NCBI RefSeq assembly: GCF_012933505.1
Contig: NZ_JABBNB010000028.1
Span: 1 to 64,000, forward strand
Direction of reading: 5' to 3'
Length of the DNA stretch: 64,000 nucleotides
DNA from: Gordonia asplenii
GTDB lineage: Bacteria; Actinomycetota; Actinomycetes; Mycobacteriales; Mycobacteriaceae
Shown here piece after piece: positions 8,988 through 17,681 of this stretch (its first letter is position 1; each line of letters starts with the position of its first letter). The notes beneath the pieces are model-generated. The model saw only the letters and a list, made by a program, of their open reading frames with translations. It was not told the DNA's origin and did not search any database. Position numbers and translations under genes: made by a program.

Positions 8988-9998
8988 ATGAACTCATATC
9001 GTGCGAGGTCGTTGATCGCAGCGGGCGCCGTCGTTGCTTGTGCGCTGGGACTATCGGGCTGTGGGGGCGGTGGAGACTCGGCCAAGACATCGACCGCGGC
9101 AGCCGGACTCACCGGCTCCGACTGTGCAATTGCACTGGGCTCAGGGATGGAGATCGCCGAACGTCTCGGCAACTATGCTGCCACCGGAAACGAATCTGAC
9201 TTGAAGATCCCTGCGGAAGATCTTGCAATGACAGTGACTCCGCATTACGGGAGTGCCGCCCTCGGGAAACTCGCCGCTGACTCCGAAACAGCAAATAAGG
9301 CCTGGAATTCGGCGATCGATTCGAAGAATTCTGCCGAGGAAAAGCGCTTGTTGGCGTCCCAGAAGACGACCTTCAAGTCGATGATCGACCTGTGCCGCGG
9401 TGTGGACAGCGGCACGCCGATAAGCACCTACGAATCCTACCTCTCGACGTTTGACAACGGCATAGTCAAACCCCAGAACCCGCTGGTCACTTCGTCGACC
9501 ACACCCAAGGCGATTGTCCTGACACCGGTCGGCACAGTTCTGAAGGTCGGCGACGCCGCGACTCTGGAGTTCGCCAACGGTGGTGAGACGGGTAAATTCA
9601 AATATACGGTCACGGCAATCGATCAAGCGAGTGCTTCCGACTTGACGGAATTCAACTCGGACGACCTGAAAAAGATCGGTCGGGTATTCCTGGTGCGCGC
9701 CGAAGTTCAGCCGGAATACACGGACATCACCACCGACATCGACAAGTATCCGGCAGTCGACTACATCGATCCTCAATACTTGGCGACGTCATCCGACGGA
9801 AGTGCGGCGAGCCAACTGATCACCTTCGGCTCAGTCAAGGCCTGCGGCAATGAGCCTGGCGCTGCCGACAAGCCGCGGAAGCTGTGTGCGCTCATCGGAA
9901 CGACCAGCAAGACGGCCGCGATTACCGAAGTCGGACTGCGTTCGCTCACCCCGGAGGGAACGCTCCCCGATACCGCGCTCTACTCCTGGAAGAAGTAG
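8988..9998 (+). CDS. Secreted lipoprotein of unknown function
   Basis: A 336-residue protein with a signal peptide and a lipobox ending LSGC at about residue 25, followed by a Gly-rich linker. The mature part has an N-terminal helical region with two Cys (SDCAIAL and DLCRGV) and a C-terminal half of beta character (VGDAATLEFANGG...) that loosely resembles the immunoglobulin-like DUF4352 type; that likeness is weak. It ends with two further Cys, giving possible disulphides. Third-position GC is lower than in neighbours. It pairs with the four-helix membrane protein upstream and is likely cotranscribed. Confidence 0.7.
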   Translation: MNSYRARSLIAAGAVVACALGLSGCGGGGDSAKTSTAAAGLTGSDCAIALGSGMEIAERLGNYAATGNESDLKIPAEDLAMTVTPHYGSAALGKLAADSETANKAWNSAIDSKNSAEEKRLLASQKTTFKSMIDLCRGVDSGTPISTYESYLSTFDNGIVKPQNPLVTSSTTPKAIVLTPVGTVLKVGDAATLEFANGGETGKFKYTVTAIDQASASDLTEFNSDDLKKIGRVFLVRAEVQPEYTDITTDIDKYPAVDYIDPQYLATSSDGSAASQLITFGSVKACGNEPGAADKPRKLCALIGTTSKTAAITEVGLRSLTPEGTLPDTALYSWKK

Positions 9999-10041
9999 CG
10001 CCCCAGTAGGCCTGCGGCGCTGGGGTAGACGACCCCAGACA

Positions 10042-10089
10042 CGACGCCCGCCCCGCGGTCACCCAACTCTGTGGCCGCGGGTGGCGTCG
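10042..10089. terminator. Hairpin between convergent genes
   Basis: CGACGCC and GGCGTCG close a stem that continues inside with CCGCGG pairing to CCGCGG. It lies between the lipoprotein gene (+) and pxpA (-), the place for a shared terminator. There is no T-run on either side. Confidence 0.5.
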
Positions 10090-10202
10090 GTTGATCGTCG
10101 CCGTCGGATGTTTGTTCGCGGCGGACGGCTGCAGTCAAGGGTGTCGGCAACGACGGCGATCACCGTCGCAGTCTCGGTGGATATGGTGCGGGCACTCGGG
10201 CG

Positions 10203-10952
10203 TCAGGCCTGGGCCGGCGCGCGAACTTCGACACCCGCGTCAGCGAGCGCGCGCCGCACCGCGTGTGCGTGCGCGACGGCGCCCGGTGTGTCGCCGTGCA
10301 GGCAGATCGATTGTGCCGCAACGTCTATCGTCGATCCGTCGACGGCGACGACGGTGCCGGTGGTGACCATCTGCACCACTCGTGCGGCGACGTCGGTGCT
10401 GTCGGTGACCAAGGCTCCCGGTTCGGTGCGCGCAACCAGCGTGCCGTCCGGGCGGTACCCGCGATCGGCGAACGCCTCGGTGATCGTCGGCAGGCCGGCG
10501 GCGGCGGCGTCGTGCAGGACCTGCGAGCCCGGCAGCCCCATGACCGCCAACCCGGCGTCGACGCTGCGCACCGCCTCGACGACGGCGGCTGCCTGTCGCT
10601 CGTGGTGGACCACGGTGTTGTAGAGGGCACCGTGCGGTTTGACGTAGGTCACCGCAGACCCGGCGGCGTGAGCGAGCGCAGACAGCGCACCGATCTGGTA
10701 GACGACGTCGGCGACGAGGTCGTCGAAGGCCATGTCGATGAAGCGTCGGCCGAAACCGGAACGGTCGGGATAGGAGACCTGGGCGCCGATGCGCACGCCG
10801 TTGGCGGCCGCGGCCCGGCACGTGGCGGCCAACACAGTCGGGTTGCCGGCGTGGAAGCCGCAAGCAATGTTCGCGCTGGTCACGACGGCCAACATCGCCG
10901 CGTCGTCGCCGATCTCCTCACCGAGGTCGGCATTGAGATCGATTACAGACAT
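10203..10952 (-). CDS. pxpA: 5-oxoprolinase subunit A (LamB/YcsF family)
   Basis: PxpA is the hydrolase subunit of the ATP-dependent PxpABC 5-oxoprolinase, which opens pyroglutamate to glutamate. The 249-residue product has the family's N-terminal DLNADLGE, the SANIACGFHAG motif, GAQVSYPDRSGFGRR, and KPHGALYN, plus ICLHGDTPGA near the end. The partners PxpB and PxpC are not in this window, so they must lie elsewhere or the enzyme works differently. The ATG at 10952 is preferred over ATGs three and four codons upstream because a TATGAT box lies seven bases before it, fitting a leaderless start. Confidence 0.9.
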   Translation of the reverse strand: MSVIDLNADLGEEIGDDAAMLAVVTSANIACGFHAGNPTVLAATCRAAAANGVRIGAQVSYPDRSGFGRRFIDMAFDDLVADVVYQIGALSALAHAAGSAVTYVKPHGALYNTVVHHERQAAAVVEAVRSVDAGLAVMGLPGSQVLHDAAAAGLPTITEAFADRGYRPDGTLVARTEPGALVTDSTDVAARVVQMVTTGTVVAVDGSTIDVAAQSICLHGDTPGAVAHAHAVRRALADAGVEVRAPAQA

Positions 10953-10959
10953 GCCGTTC

Positions 10960-10965
10960 ATCATA
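10960..10965 (-). promoter_or_regulatory. -10 box for pxpA
   Basis: On the minus strand TATGAT stands seven bases before the pxpA ATG, so transcription would begin at the start codon itself. The divergent carboxylesterase gene begins only 36 bases from the pxpA start, so the two promoters must overlap. The -35 region is not consensus. Confidence 0.4.
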
Positions 10966-10988
10966 GTTCTGGGCACTACCGGTGAGTT

Positions 10989-12557
10989 ATGTTGGTCGAT
11001 ATGACAGCCAACGATGTAAATGTCGTCACCAGCCAGGGCGTGGTGGCCGGCGTGCGCGGCAAACGGACCCGCGCGGGAAGCGTCAGCTGGAGGGGAATTC
11101 CGTTCGCCGCGCCGCCGGTGGCGCAGCGTCGATTCGGGGCTCCCGAGCCGGCCGCCAACTGGCCCGGAGTCCGGGCCGCCGACCGATACGGCAAAGCCGA
11201 GATTCAGCGCCGTGAGTTCACCGCCGTCGCGCCGGGAAAGTTCTGGCCGATGGGGGAAGACTGCCTGACTCTCAATGTGTTTGCGCCGCAACGCAGATCG
11301 TCGTCGCCACGACCGGTGATGCTGTTCATCCACGGTGGTGCCTATCTTCTCGGTACCGCTGCCACCCCGCTCTACGACGGTTCGCTGCTCGCCCGCGACG
11401 GCGACGTCATCGTCGTCACGGCGCAATACCGATTCGGGGCGTTCGGGTACCTCGATTTCAGCGCCTACTCGACGCCGGAACGCACGTTCACCAGCAACAA
11501 CGGCCTCCGCGACCAGGTGGCCGCACTCGAATGGGTGCGCGACAACATCGCCGCCTTCGGTGGTGACCCGACGAATGTGACGGTGTTCGGCGAGAGCGCG
11601 GGCGGATCGGCGGTCACCGCGCTGCTGACGGCCCCGGCCGCCGAGGGACTGTTCGCAAGGGCGATCAGCGAGAGCCCGGCACTGGGGCTCGTCGTCGACG
11701 CCGAGGAAGCGGCGGTGTTCGCCGACGAATTCCTTCGTCTGTTGGCCGACCCCGACCGTAAGTCGCGGACCATGGAACGTACCGAGGACCCGATCAGCCC
11801 GGAAAAGGCGCAGCAGTTGCTCACGCAGGCGTCGGGCCGGGAGATCCACGAGGCCAGCGAACGACTCTCGCGGTTCGCGGTGCGGGCGGGCGCCGATGCG
11901 TTCATCCCGTTCGGTCCGGTCATCGACGGCGACTACCTGCCCAAGCGGCCGGTTCACGCGGCCCTCGCCGGGCAGACGCACCGGGTGCCCCTGATCATCG
12001 GCACGAACAAGGACGAGGCGAACTTGTTCGCCAAGATGATGAGTGTGCTGCCGGGCGCCGACGAGGCGCTGCTCGGCGTCAAGGATCCCGAGCAGCGGGC
12101 CGCACTGATCGCGGTCTACAACGACGGTCACCCGCGGGCGAACATCCGGATGGCAGGCGACGCGATCTTCTGGGGTGCGATGATGCCGTTCGCGGAGGGG
12201 CACATGCAGCACTCGCCGACATTCGTCTACCGCTACGACTACGACCCCAAGGTGCTGCGCTGGGTGGGCCTGGGCGCCACCCACGCGACCGAGCTCTTCG
12301 CGGTGTTCGGCGCGTTCCGGATGGCGCTCGGCGTCGGGCTGGCCGCCGGTGAGTGGCGCAACACCGCCCGCATCACGCGGCAGGTGCAGCGGCATTGGTC
12401 GGTCTTCGCGCGGACCGGTACCCCGGAGAAGCAGTGGCCGCAGTACGACGACGCGTCGCGCAGCGTGATGGTGCTCGACGTGCCACCGCACGTCGAGCGG
12501 AATCCGCAGTCGGTGCGTCGCGAAGCGTGGCACAAGTTGCATCAGCTCGTCGGGTAG
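10989..12557 (+). CDS. Type-B carboxylesterase
   Basis: An alpha/beta-hydrolase ester hydrolase of 522 residues, the usual length for the carboxylesterase type-B family. The family opening GVVAGVRGKRTR...WRGIPFAAPP, EDCLTLNVFAP, the oxyanion-hole motif FIHGGAYLLG, and the nucleophile elbow FGESAGGSAV with catalytic Ser near residue 205 are present. No signal peptide is seen, so it is likely cytoplasmic. Substrate is not predictable from sequence. ATG 10989 gives MLVDMTAND; a second ATG four codons on is equally possible. It is divergent from pxpA. Confidence 0.92.
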   Translation: MLVDMTANDVNVVTSQGVVAGVRGKRTRAGSVSWRGIPFAAPPVAQRRFGAPEPAANWPGVRAADRYGKAEIQRREFTAVAPGKFWPMGEDCLTLNVFAPQRRSSSPRPVMLFIHGGAYLLGTAATPLYDGSLLARDGDVIVVTAQYRFGAFGYLDFSAYSTPERTFTSNNGLRDQVAALEWVRDNIAAFGGDPTNVTVFGESAGGSAVTALLTAPAAEGLFARAISESPALGLVVDAEEAAVFADEFLRLLADPDRKSRTMERTEDPISPEKAQQLLTQASGREIHEASERLSRFAVRAGADAFIPFGPVIDGDYLPKRPVHAALAGQTHRVPLIIGTNKDEANLFAKMMSVLPGADEALLGVKDPEQRAALIAVYNDGHPRANIRMAGDAIFWGAMMPFAEGHMQHSPTFVYRYDYDPKVLRWVGLGATHATELFAVFGAFRMALGVGLAAGEWRNTARITRQVQRHWSVFARTGTPEKQWPQYDDASRSVMVLDVPPHVERNPQSVRREAWHKLHQLVG

Positions 12558-12616
12558 GACGGTGCGCCGGACAGCTCCCCACGGCTCAACCTGGATCCGC
12601 CGGCCGAAGCGCCGCT

Positions 12617-12935
12617 CTGCTGGTTGAGCCGGTCCGAGCGCTGTGCTGAGCGAGGCGCTAGCCGAGTCGAAGTAGCGCTAGCCGAGTCCGTGTCGAAACC
12701 TCTCAGCCACAACGACTTTCGATGATGCGCGCCAATATCGGCGATGACACCCGGCAAGTGAGGCGTGTGCCCCCTACGGGTGCACGCGCCTCGATGTTTG
12801 ATACCATCACAGTTCGACACGTGCGCCACCATCAAATGCATTGTGGTACAGAGGTTTCGACACGCTCGTCACTTCGACTCGGCTAGCGCCTCGCTCAGTA
12901 CGGCGCGCTTACGCTCCTCGCTGCTCAACCAGCAG
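12617..12935. repeat. Intergenic inverted-arm repeat element, copy A
   Basis: A 319-bp element bounded by CTGCTGGTTGAGCC on the left and GGCTCAACCAGCAG-like sequence on the right. Arms of about 80 bases are inverted copies of each other (TGAGCGAGGCGCTAGCCGAG against CTCGGCTAGCGCCTCGCTCA) and end in GTCGAAACCTC / GAGGTTTCGAC. Inside is a core (about 12700-12850) running from CAGCCACAACGACTTTCG to CAAATGCATTGTGGTACA. The core matches copy D (same orientation) and copies B and C (opposite). No open reading frame is supported. It lies between convergent genes. The flanks 12558-12616 and 12936-13013 hold further GCTCAACC fragments only. Confidence 0.8.
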
Positions 12936-13013
12936 ATGCAGTGCCCGGACCGGTGAAACCAGGCTCAACCGAGGCTCAACCAGCGGAGGTGCCCGCCGTC
13001 GATCGATCGAGGC

Positions 13014-13547
13014 TCAATGGGCGGGGCCTTCCTCGGCCCCGCCGGGATTGCACCGCGCGGCGATCATCTGATCGCTGGTGACCACCGGGCGTGACGGCTC
13101 CAGATTCCAACTCGCCTTCGTCGGGTCGACGAGGCGGGCGAAAGTCCAGTGGCAGTCGAACTGGGCCTTCATCGTCGGCGTGTTCGCGGTCGGGGCCAGG
13201 ACGAGCACTTCATGCCACGCCTGCGCCATCGCGGTCTCCGCGCTCGCCTGGCGGCCCGCCGGGGTGGGATAGACCTGCAGGCTCGCGCCGACGTCGGTCT
13301 GGGCCCACTGCACATGGTCGATGTACGGCGGCGGCGGGTCCGGAGTGGTGGTCTCGGACGTCTCGGATGCCGGCGGCGTCTCGGGCGTCGGTGTGTCGGG
13401 GGACGTCGTCGAAGCCTGGCTGCCGGTCGTCGTGGGTGGCGACGTCGGGGACGTCGGCCCGGGGGAACCGCACGCGACTACCACGACGATCGTCGCGGCC
13501 AGGGCGAATGCGGCGCACGCGCGAGATGTTGTCTTTTCGAGTCGCAA
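13014..13547 (-). CDS. DUF2599-type lipoprotein
   Basis: A 177-residue exported protein. The N-terminal signal peptide ends in a lipobox VVACG near residue 26, followed by a Pro/Thr/Ser-rich linker of about 45 residues that probably spans the cell wall. The C-terminal domain ends with KASWNLEPSRPVV and AARCNPG, which I recognise as the DUF2599 pattern found in mycobacterial secreted proteins of unknown function; two Cys (FDCHWTF and ARCNPG) may form a disulphide. The stop codon abuts repeat debris, and a perfect hairpin is encoded by its last codons. Confidence 0.75.
   Translation of the reverse strand: MRLEKTTSRACAAFALAATIVVVVACGSPGPTSPTSPPTTTGSQASTTSPDTPTPETPPASETSETTTPDPPPPYIDHVQWAQTDVGASLQVYPTPAGRQASAETAMAQAWHEVLVLAPTANTPTMKAQFDCHWTFARLVDPTKASWNLEPSRPVVTSDQMIAARCNPGGAEEGPAH
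13020..13043 (-). terminator. Hairpin within the last codons of the DUF2599 gene
   Basis: GGCGGGGCC, a six-base loop, then GGCCCCGCC: a perfect 9-bp GC stem that overlaps the final coding triplets and ends four bases before the stop codon. It may act as a terminator or 3' end protector. Confidence 0.5.
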
Positions 13548-13592
13548 TCGTTCCCCTCAACCCGGTCGTCATTTGCGAGACTTGAGAACAGT

Positions 13593-14387
13593 ATGGACGC
13601 GAACACTGAAGAGACCGTCGACGGCGGTACCTACCTGACCCTGGGACACCGCCGGATCTGGCACTACGACGGAGGTGATCCCGCGGGCAATCCGGTTGTT
13701 CTGCTTCACGGCGCGTTCGCCTCGGCGGCGACGTGGGGTGCACAATTCGCCGACTTCGGGGCTGCCGGACTGCGAGTGCTGGCGCCCGAGCGCAGCGGTC
13801 ACGGCCACAGCCCCGACCACGTCGAACCCTTCAGCTACCTCGACATGGCAGCCGAGACCATCGACTACCTCGAAGCGGTATTGGACCGCCCCGCGCACCT
13901 CGTCGGCTGGAGCGACGGAGCCGTCGTCGGGCTGCTGGTCGCGATGACACGGCCGGAACTCGTCGGGCGGATGGTGCTCGTCGGGCAGTATTTCAACCGT
14001 TCCGGCGCCAAGGCGGACACGTGGTTCGACGCCGTGCTAGCCCGGGATCCGGCGACGATCAAGATGCTCCGCACCTACTACGACGTCGCGTCGCCCGACG
14101 GCCCGGAACATTTCGACACCGTTCTCGACAAGACGATGGCGTTGATCACCGCCGAGCCCGATCTGCCGCTCGACCAGCTCGCGCAGGTGCATAACCCGAC
14201 GCTGGTGATCCAGGCGGACAACGACGTCGTCGAGCTTGCGCACACGATCGACGTCGTGAACGCGCTGCCGAACGGCCGGTTGGCGGTGCTGCCGGGAACA
14301 CATATTCTGCCGCTGGAGGCGCCAGAGGTGTTCAATCCGCTGATATTGTCCTATCTTGCTGCGGAGCCGCCGGCGAAGTGGCCGTAG
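13593..14387 (+). CDS. Alpha/beta hydrolase
   Basis: A 264-residue alpha/beta-fold hydrolase. The oxyanion segment LLHGAFASAATW, nucleophile elbow VGWSDGAV (catalytic Ser near residue 106), acid residue in IQADNDVVE and His in LPGTHILPLE form a complete triad. No signal peptide is visible. Which ester, lactone or epoxide it acts on cannot be told. The ATG at 13593 is the first that fits the family N-terminus; a much longer in-frame reading upstream overlaps the divergent lipoprotein gene and is rejected. The two genes share a 45-base divergent gap. Confidence 0.85.
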   Translation: MDANTEETVDGGTYLTLGHRRIWHYDGGDPAGNPVVLLHGAFASAATWGAQFADFGAAGLRVLAPERSGHGHSPDHVEPFSYLDMAAETIDYLEAVLDRPAHLVGWSDGAVVGLLVAMTRPELVGRMVLVGQYFNRSGAKADTWFDAVLARDPATIKMLRTYYDVASPDGPEHFDTVLDKTMALITAEPDLPLDQLAQVHNPTLVIQADNDVVELAHTIDVVNALPNGRLAVLPGTHILPLEAPEVFNPLILSYLAAEPPAKWP

Positions 14388-14417
14388 GGTTGTCGCAATG
14401 TGGCAGGCATCGACCGC

Positions 14418-15299
14418 CTATTCCGCAGACTTCTGGAAAGAACGCTGAGTTCGGGTGCGGGCGCGATTGCCGAAGCGGCACACCAGGTAGATCACGAATG
14501 AAATGGTCGTCACGAACACCGACACCGGAAGTCCCGGCGCCAACGACAACACCAACCCGCCGACGGCCGCGACTTCGGCGAAGACGATCGAAAGTCCGGT
14601 CACCACAGCCGGATTGGAGCTCAACCGGCCGGCCGCGGCGCCCGGCGTGATCATCAACGACATCACCAGCAGCGCCCCGATGATCTGCACGCCCTGAGCG
14701 CAGGCCAAACCCATCAGCACCGCGAAGATCATCGACAGCGTCCGCATCGGCACGCCCGCGGCCTGAGCCACCCGCGGGTCGGAACTGGCGAAGAGCAGGG
14801 GACGGTAGATGATCGCCATGCCGACCAGCACGACGGCGGCGGTGATGGCGATGGCGGTCAGTCCGCCGGTCCCGACGCTGACGACCTGACCGGTCAACAG
14901 TGCGAACCCCGTACCGGTGCGCCCGTATAGCGACATGAACAGCACCGCGAGGCCCAGCCCGAAGGCCATCACCACACCGATCACCGAATCACGTTCGCGC
15001 GCACGGTTTCCCAGGAATCCGAACACGACGGCGGCGATCACCGCACCGATCACGCCCCCGACGTTGACGCTCACCCCGACGAACAGCGCGGCCGCAGCAC
15101 CGGTGATCGACAGTTCGCTGACGCCGTGCACCGCGAACGACATCTGCCGCGCGACGATGATCGGTCCCAGAATGCCGCCGAGCAGCCCGAGCAGCGCGAG
15201 CGCCAACATCGATTGCAGCACGAAATCCCGGGAGAGAAGATACGACGTCGCGTCGAGGTTGCCGAACTGACTGAAGTCGGCGGTTGCCAGAGTGGTCAT
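14418..15299 (-). CDS. znuB: Zinc ABC transporter permease
   Basis: Membrane subunit of a metal importer (ABC-3 family), 293 residues with about eight hydrophobic segments. The family features are visible: LGGILGPIIVARQMSFAVHG near the N-terminus and QIIGALLVMSLMITPGAAA in the C-terminal half. The ATG overlaps the stop of the ATPase gene (ATGA), so it is the last gene of a three-gene operon read leftwards. Zinc rather than manganese is inferred from the Zur/Fur-type box before znuA. Confidence 0.9.
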   Translation of the reverse strand: MTTLATADFSQFGNLDATSYLLSRDFVLQSMLALALLGLLGGILGPIIVARQMSFAVHGVSELSITGAAAALFVGVSVNVGGVIGAVIAAVVFGFLGNRARERDSVIGVVMAFGLGLAVLFMSLYGRTGTGFALLTGQVVSVGTGGLTAIAITAAVVLVGMAIIYRPLLFASSDPRVAQAAGVPMRTLSMIFAVLMGLACAQGVQIIGALLVMSLMITPGAAAGRLSSNPAVVTGLSIVFAEVAAVGGLVLSLAPGLPVSVFVTTISFVIYLVCRFGNRARTRTQRSFQKSAE

Positions 15300-16156
15300 C
15301 CGCGGCCGGCCCGATGTACGGCGCGCAGCAGCGTCGCCTGATTGTGCCCCGTCAACGGTTCGCCGGTCAGATCATCGCAGTGGTGCGAGTCTTCGCCGCC
15401 GATCACCAACAATCGGTCGCGCACTCGAACCACCTCGATCTCGCGCCCGTACAGCGCCGACAACGTCGCGCTCGTCATGACTTCGTCGGGCGGCCCGACG
15501 AGGAATCGCCCCGCCCCAGCGGCGGTGCCGCCGACGAGGTAGAGCACCCGATCGACGTAGGGGAGGATCGGATTGATCTCGTGTGTCACGAACACCACCG
15601 CGGTGTCGGCGGTCCGGCGTCGAGCATCGATCAACTCGACCACCAACTGCTGATTGGCGGGGTCCAGACTCGACAGCGGCTCGTCGCAGAGCAGAACTCG
15701 CGGATCGCGGGTCAACGCCTGCGCGACGCGCAGCCGCTGCTGCTCGCCGCCGGAGAGCAGGCCGAGCGGCGAGTCGGCGAAGTGTGCGGCCCCGACTTCG
15801 GCGAGTGCGGCGTCGACCAGTGTTCGACGCCGGGACCGTCCGCGCCAGCCGATACCCCAGGCGCCGCCGTCGACGCCGAAGCCGACGAGGTCGCGGCCGC
15901 GGATGGCCATCGGATCGGCGTCGTCGGCGTGTTGCTGCGGGATGTAGCCGACCGGCCCGACGATGTCGAGGTCACCCGCGGTGAGCGGAATCTGGCGCAG
16001 CAGCGCGCGCAGGAACGACGTCTTGCCGGACCCGTTGGGGCCGAGGACGGCGATGAACTCGCCCGGCGCGATGTCGAGGTCGAGCTGGTTCCAGAGCGTT
16101 CGGGCTCCGAAGGCCAACCGGCCGTTGCGAATTCTAACGGCTGGAGCGCCGGTCAC
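15296..16156 (-). CDS. znuC: Zinc ABC transporter ATP-binding protein
   Basis: The ATPase of the importer, 286 residues. Walker A GPNGSGKTSFL near residue 43, signature LLSGGEQQRLRVAQAL, Walker B VLLCDEPLSSLDP and the switch His in VFVTHEI are intact. The GTG start at 16156 overlaps the znuA stop by four bases; an upstream ATG at 16201 would run 49 bases into znuA and is rejected. Its stop overlaps the permease start. Confidence 0.92.
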   Translation of the reverse strand: MTGAPAVRIRNGRLAFGARTLWNQLDLDIAPGEFIAVLGPNGSGKTSFLRALLRQIPLTAGDLDIVGPVGYIPQQHADDADPMAIRGRDLVGFGVDGGAWGIGWRGRSRRRTLVDAALAEVGAAHFADSPLGLLSGGEQQRLRVAQALTRDPRVLLCDEPLSSLDPANQQLVVELIDARRRTADTAVVFVTHEINPILPYVDRVLYLVGGTAAGAGRFLVGPPDEVMTSATLSALYGREIEVVRVRDRLLVIGGEDSHHCDDLTGEPLTGHNQATLLRAVHRAGRG

Positions 16157-17049
16157 GCTCCAACCGCTTTGGCGATGGCGTCGATCTGCGCACTCTGCCA
16201 CGCGACATAGTCGGTGACTCCGTCGGGCAGGGTCTCGGTGAGTCTCACCACTGGCACATTAGCCTTCCCGGCGACGGCGAGGATCGCTTCGGTCACCGAA
16301 TCGACGGCCTGGGTGTTGTAGAGCAGCGCATGTACGGTGTGGCTGGTCAGCAAGTCCTCGAAAGTCGCGCGGTCGGCGGCCGACGGCGACTGCCCCTCCT
16401 CGACGGCCGAGGTGAAGCCGGTGGGCGCGGCGTCGATCAGCCCGGCGTCGGTGAGCAGGTACAGGGCCAGCGGTTCGGTCTGTGCGACTTTGGTTCCGTT
16501 GTGGCTCTTCTTGATTCCGGCGAGCCTGCTGCTCAGCCCGTCCAGGGCGGTGGTGAACTTCTGCGCGTTGGCGTGGTAGGCGGCGGCGTTGGCGGCGTCC
16601 TTGGCGGCCAGTGCGTCGGCGAGTTTGTCCGCGACGGTCCGCACCACGGTCAAGTTGTAGAAGACGTGCTCGTTGGCGCCTTTGGCGGTACGCACCGCTG
16701 CCGGCAACTGTTCGAAGGCGTTGATGACGGTGGCGCCGTTGCCGGTCGGGGCCGTCTCCAGATATTGGTCGTAATGCCCGCCGTTGAGCAGCACGATGCC
16801 GGCGTCGGCCACCTTGGCGGTATCGGTCGGCGACGGCTCGAACTCATGCGGGTCCGCGCCCGCGCCGGTGAACAGGGCGGTGACCGTCGCATGGTCGCCC
16901 GCCACGGCATGCGCCACCGACCCCCACACATTCGTCGAGGTGACGACGGAGACCTTGCCGTCGTTCGACGCTGATTCGCCGCTGCAAGCGGTGAGGGCGA
17001 CTGTCGTCGCAGCCAGCAGCCCGGTGATCGCCAAGAGTGTGCGCCGCAC
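16153..17049 (-). CDS. znuA: Zinc-binding lipoprotein of the ZnuA family
   Basis: Substrate-binding component of the importer, 298 residues. A signal peptide with lipobox LTACS near residue 22 anchors it outside the membrane. The cluster A-I fold is indicated by STNVWGSVAHAVAGD, GADPHEFEPSP (metal-ligand His), and a second ligand region near NEHVFYNL; the long His-rich loop of many Gram-negative ZnuA proteins is missing, as is common in actinobacteria. Start is GTG at 17049, behind a GGAGG site. First gene of znuACB, under a Fur/Zur-type box 23 bases upstream. Confidence 0.92.
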   Translation of the reverse strand: MRRTLLAITGLLAATTVALTACSGESASNDGKVSVVTSTNVWGSVAHAVAGDHATVTALFTGAGADPHEFEPSPTDTAKVADAGIVLLNGGHYDQYLETAPTGNGATVINAFEQLPAAVRTAKGANEHVFYNLTVVRTVADKLADALAAKDAANAAAYHANAQKFTTALDGLSSRLAGIKKSHNGTKVAQTEPLALYLLTDAGLIDAAPTGFTSAVEEGQSPSAADRATFEDLLTSHTVHALLYNTQAVDSVTEAILAVAGKANVPVVRLTETLPDGVTDYVAWQSAQIDAIAKAVGA

Positions 17050-17071
17050 AAGTGCCTCCGTCGGTTGATGC

Positions 17072-17086
17072 TAATGATAATCGTTA
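17072..17086 (-). promoter_or_regulatory. Zur/Fur-family operator before znuA
   Basis: TAATGATAATCGTTA is a dyad with six of seven paired arm positions matching apart from one, in the AT-rich TGATAATCNTT style recognised by Fur-family repressors. It lies 23-37 bases before the znuA start, so Zur bound with zinc would block transcription. The repressor gene is not in this window. Confidence 0.65.
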
Positions 17087-17132
17087 CCGACAACTCTAGA
17101 GGAACTCCGGGACGGCACAAATCGTCGCGGAC

Positions 17133-17681
17133 TTATATGACCGGCAGCACGAATCTGCGCAGCAGCTGCTCCTCCACCTGTGGCGACTCCGCGGGTCGCG
17201 CGAGCAGTGACACGATCACCCGGACGAGCCATTGCGCGCGCAATGCGGCGGAGTCGTCGGGCGAGCTCGACGATCCACGCAGAAACTGCACGACGATCCG
17301 TTCGATCGTCGGCGACAACAACGCGAGGTCGGTGGCAGTGCCCGCGACGTCCGGGGTGAACCACGCCGACAGCGCGGGGTTGGCACGTACCCCGGCCAGG
17401 GCCGTGGTGATGCCGACCAGGATGGGATCGTCGGCGTCGCCGACGGCCGCGATCACCGCCCGCGCGACCTGTCCCGACGCACGCTCCACATACGCGGCGT
17501 GCAGCGCTTCGCGGCTCGGGAAATAGCGATACAGCGTCGCGCGCGAGCAGCCCGCCACGCCGGCGACCTGCCGCATCGTCACTGCGCCGACGCCGTCGCT
17601 GACGAAGAGTTGTTCGGCGACGTCGAGGATCCGGTTGGCGGCGAGTTCGGCACGCCCGCCGATCCAGTCGGGTGCGGTCAT
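17133..17681 (-). CDS. TetR-family transcriptional regulator
   Basis: A 182-residue TetR-type repressor. The N-terminal helix-turn-helix lies at about residues 28-60 and includes VTMRQVAGVAGCSRATLYRYFPSR in pieces typical of the family; the remaining two thirds form a variable ligand-binding domain. The ATG overlaps the stop of the P450 gene (ATGA), so it is cotranscribed with the P450 and most likely controls it from the inverted repeat at 18951-18970. The ligand is unknown, probably the P450 substrate or product. Confidence 0.9.
   Translation of the reverse strand: MTAPDWIGGRAELAANRILDVAEQLFVSDGVGAVTMRQVAGVAGCSRATLYRYFPSREALHAAYVERASGQVARAVIAAVGDADDPILVGITTALAGVRANPALSAWFTPDVAGTATDLALLSPTIERIVVQFLRGSSSSPDDSAALRAQWLVRVIVSLLARPAESPQVEEQLLRRFVLPVI

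Noticed and set aside
10961-12542. Long minus-strand extension of pxpA through the carboxylesterase gene
   Set aside because: It is the GC-rich shadow of the esterase gene; PxpA is complete from 10952.
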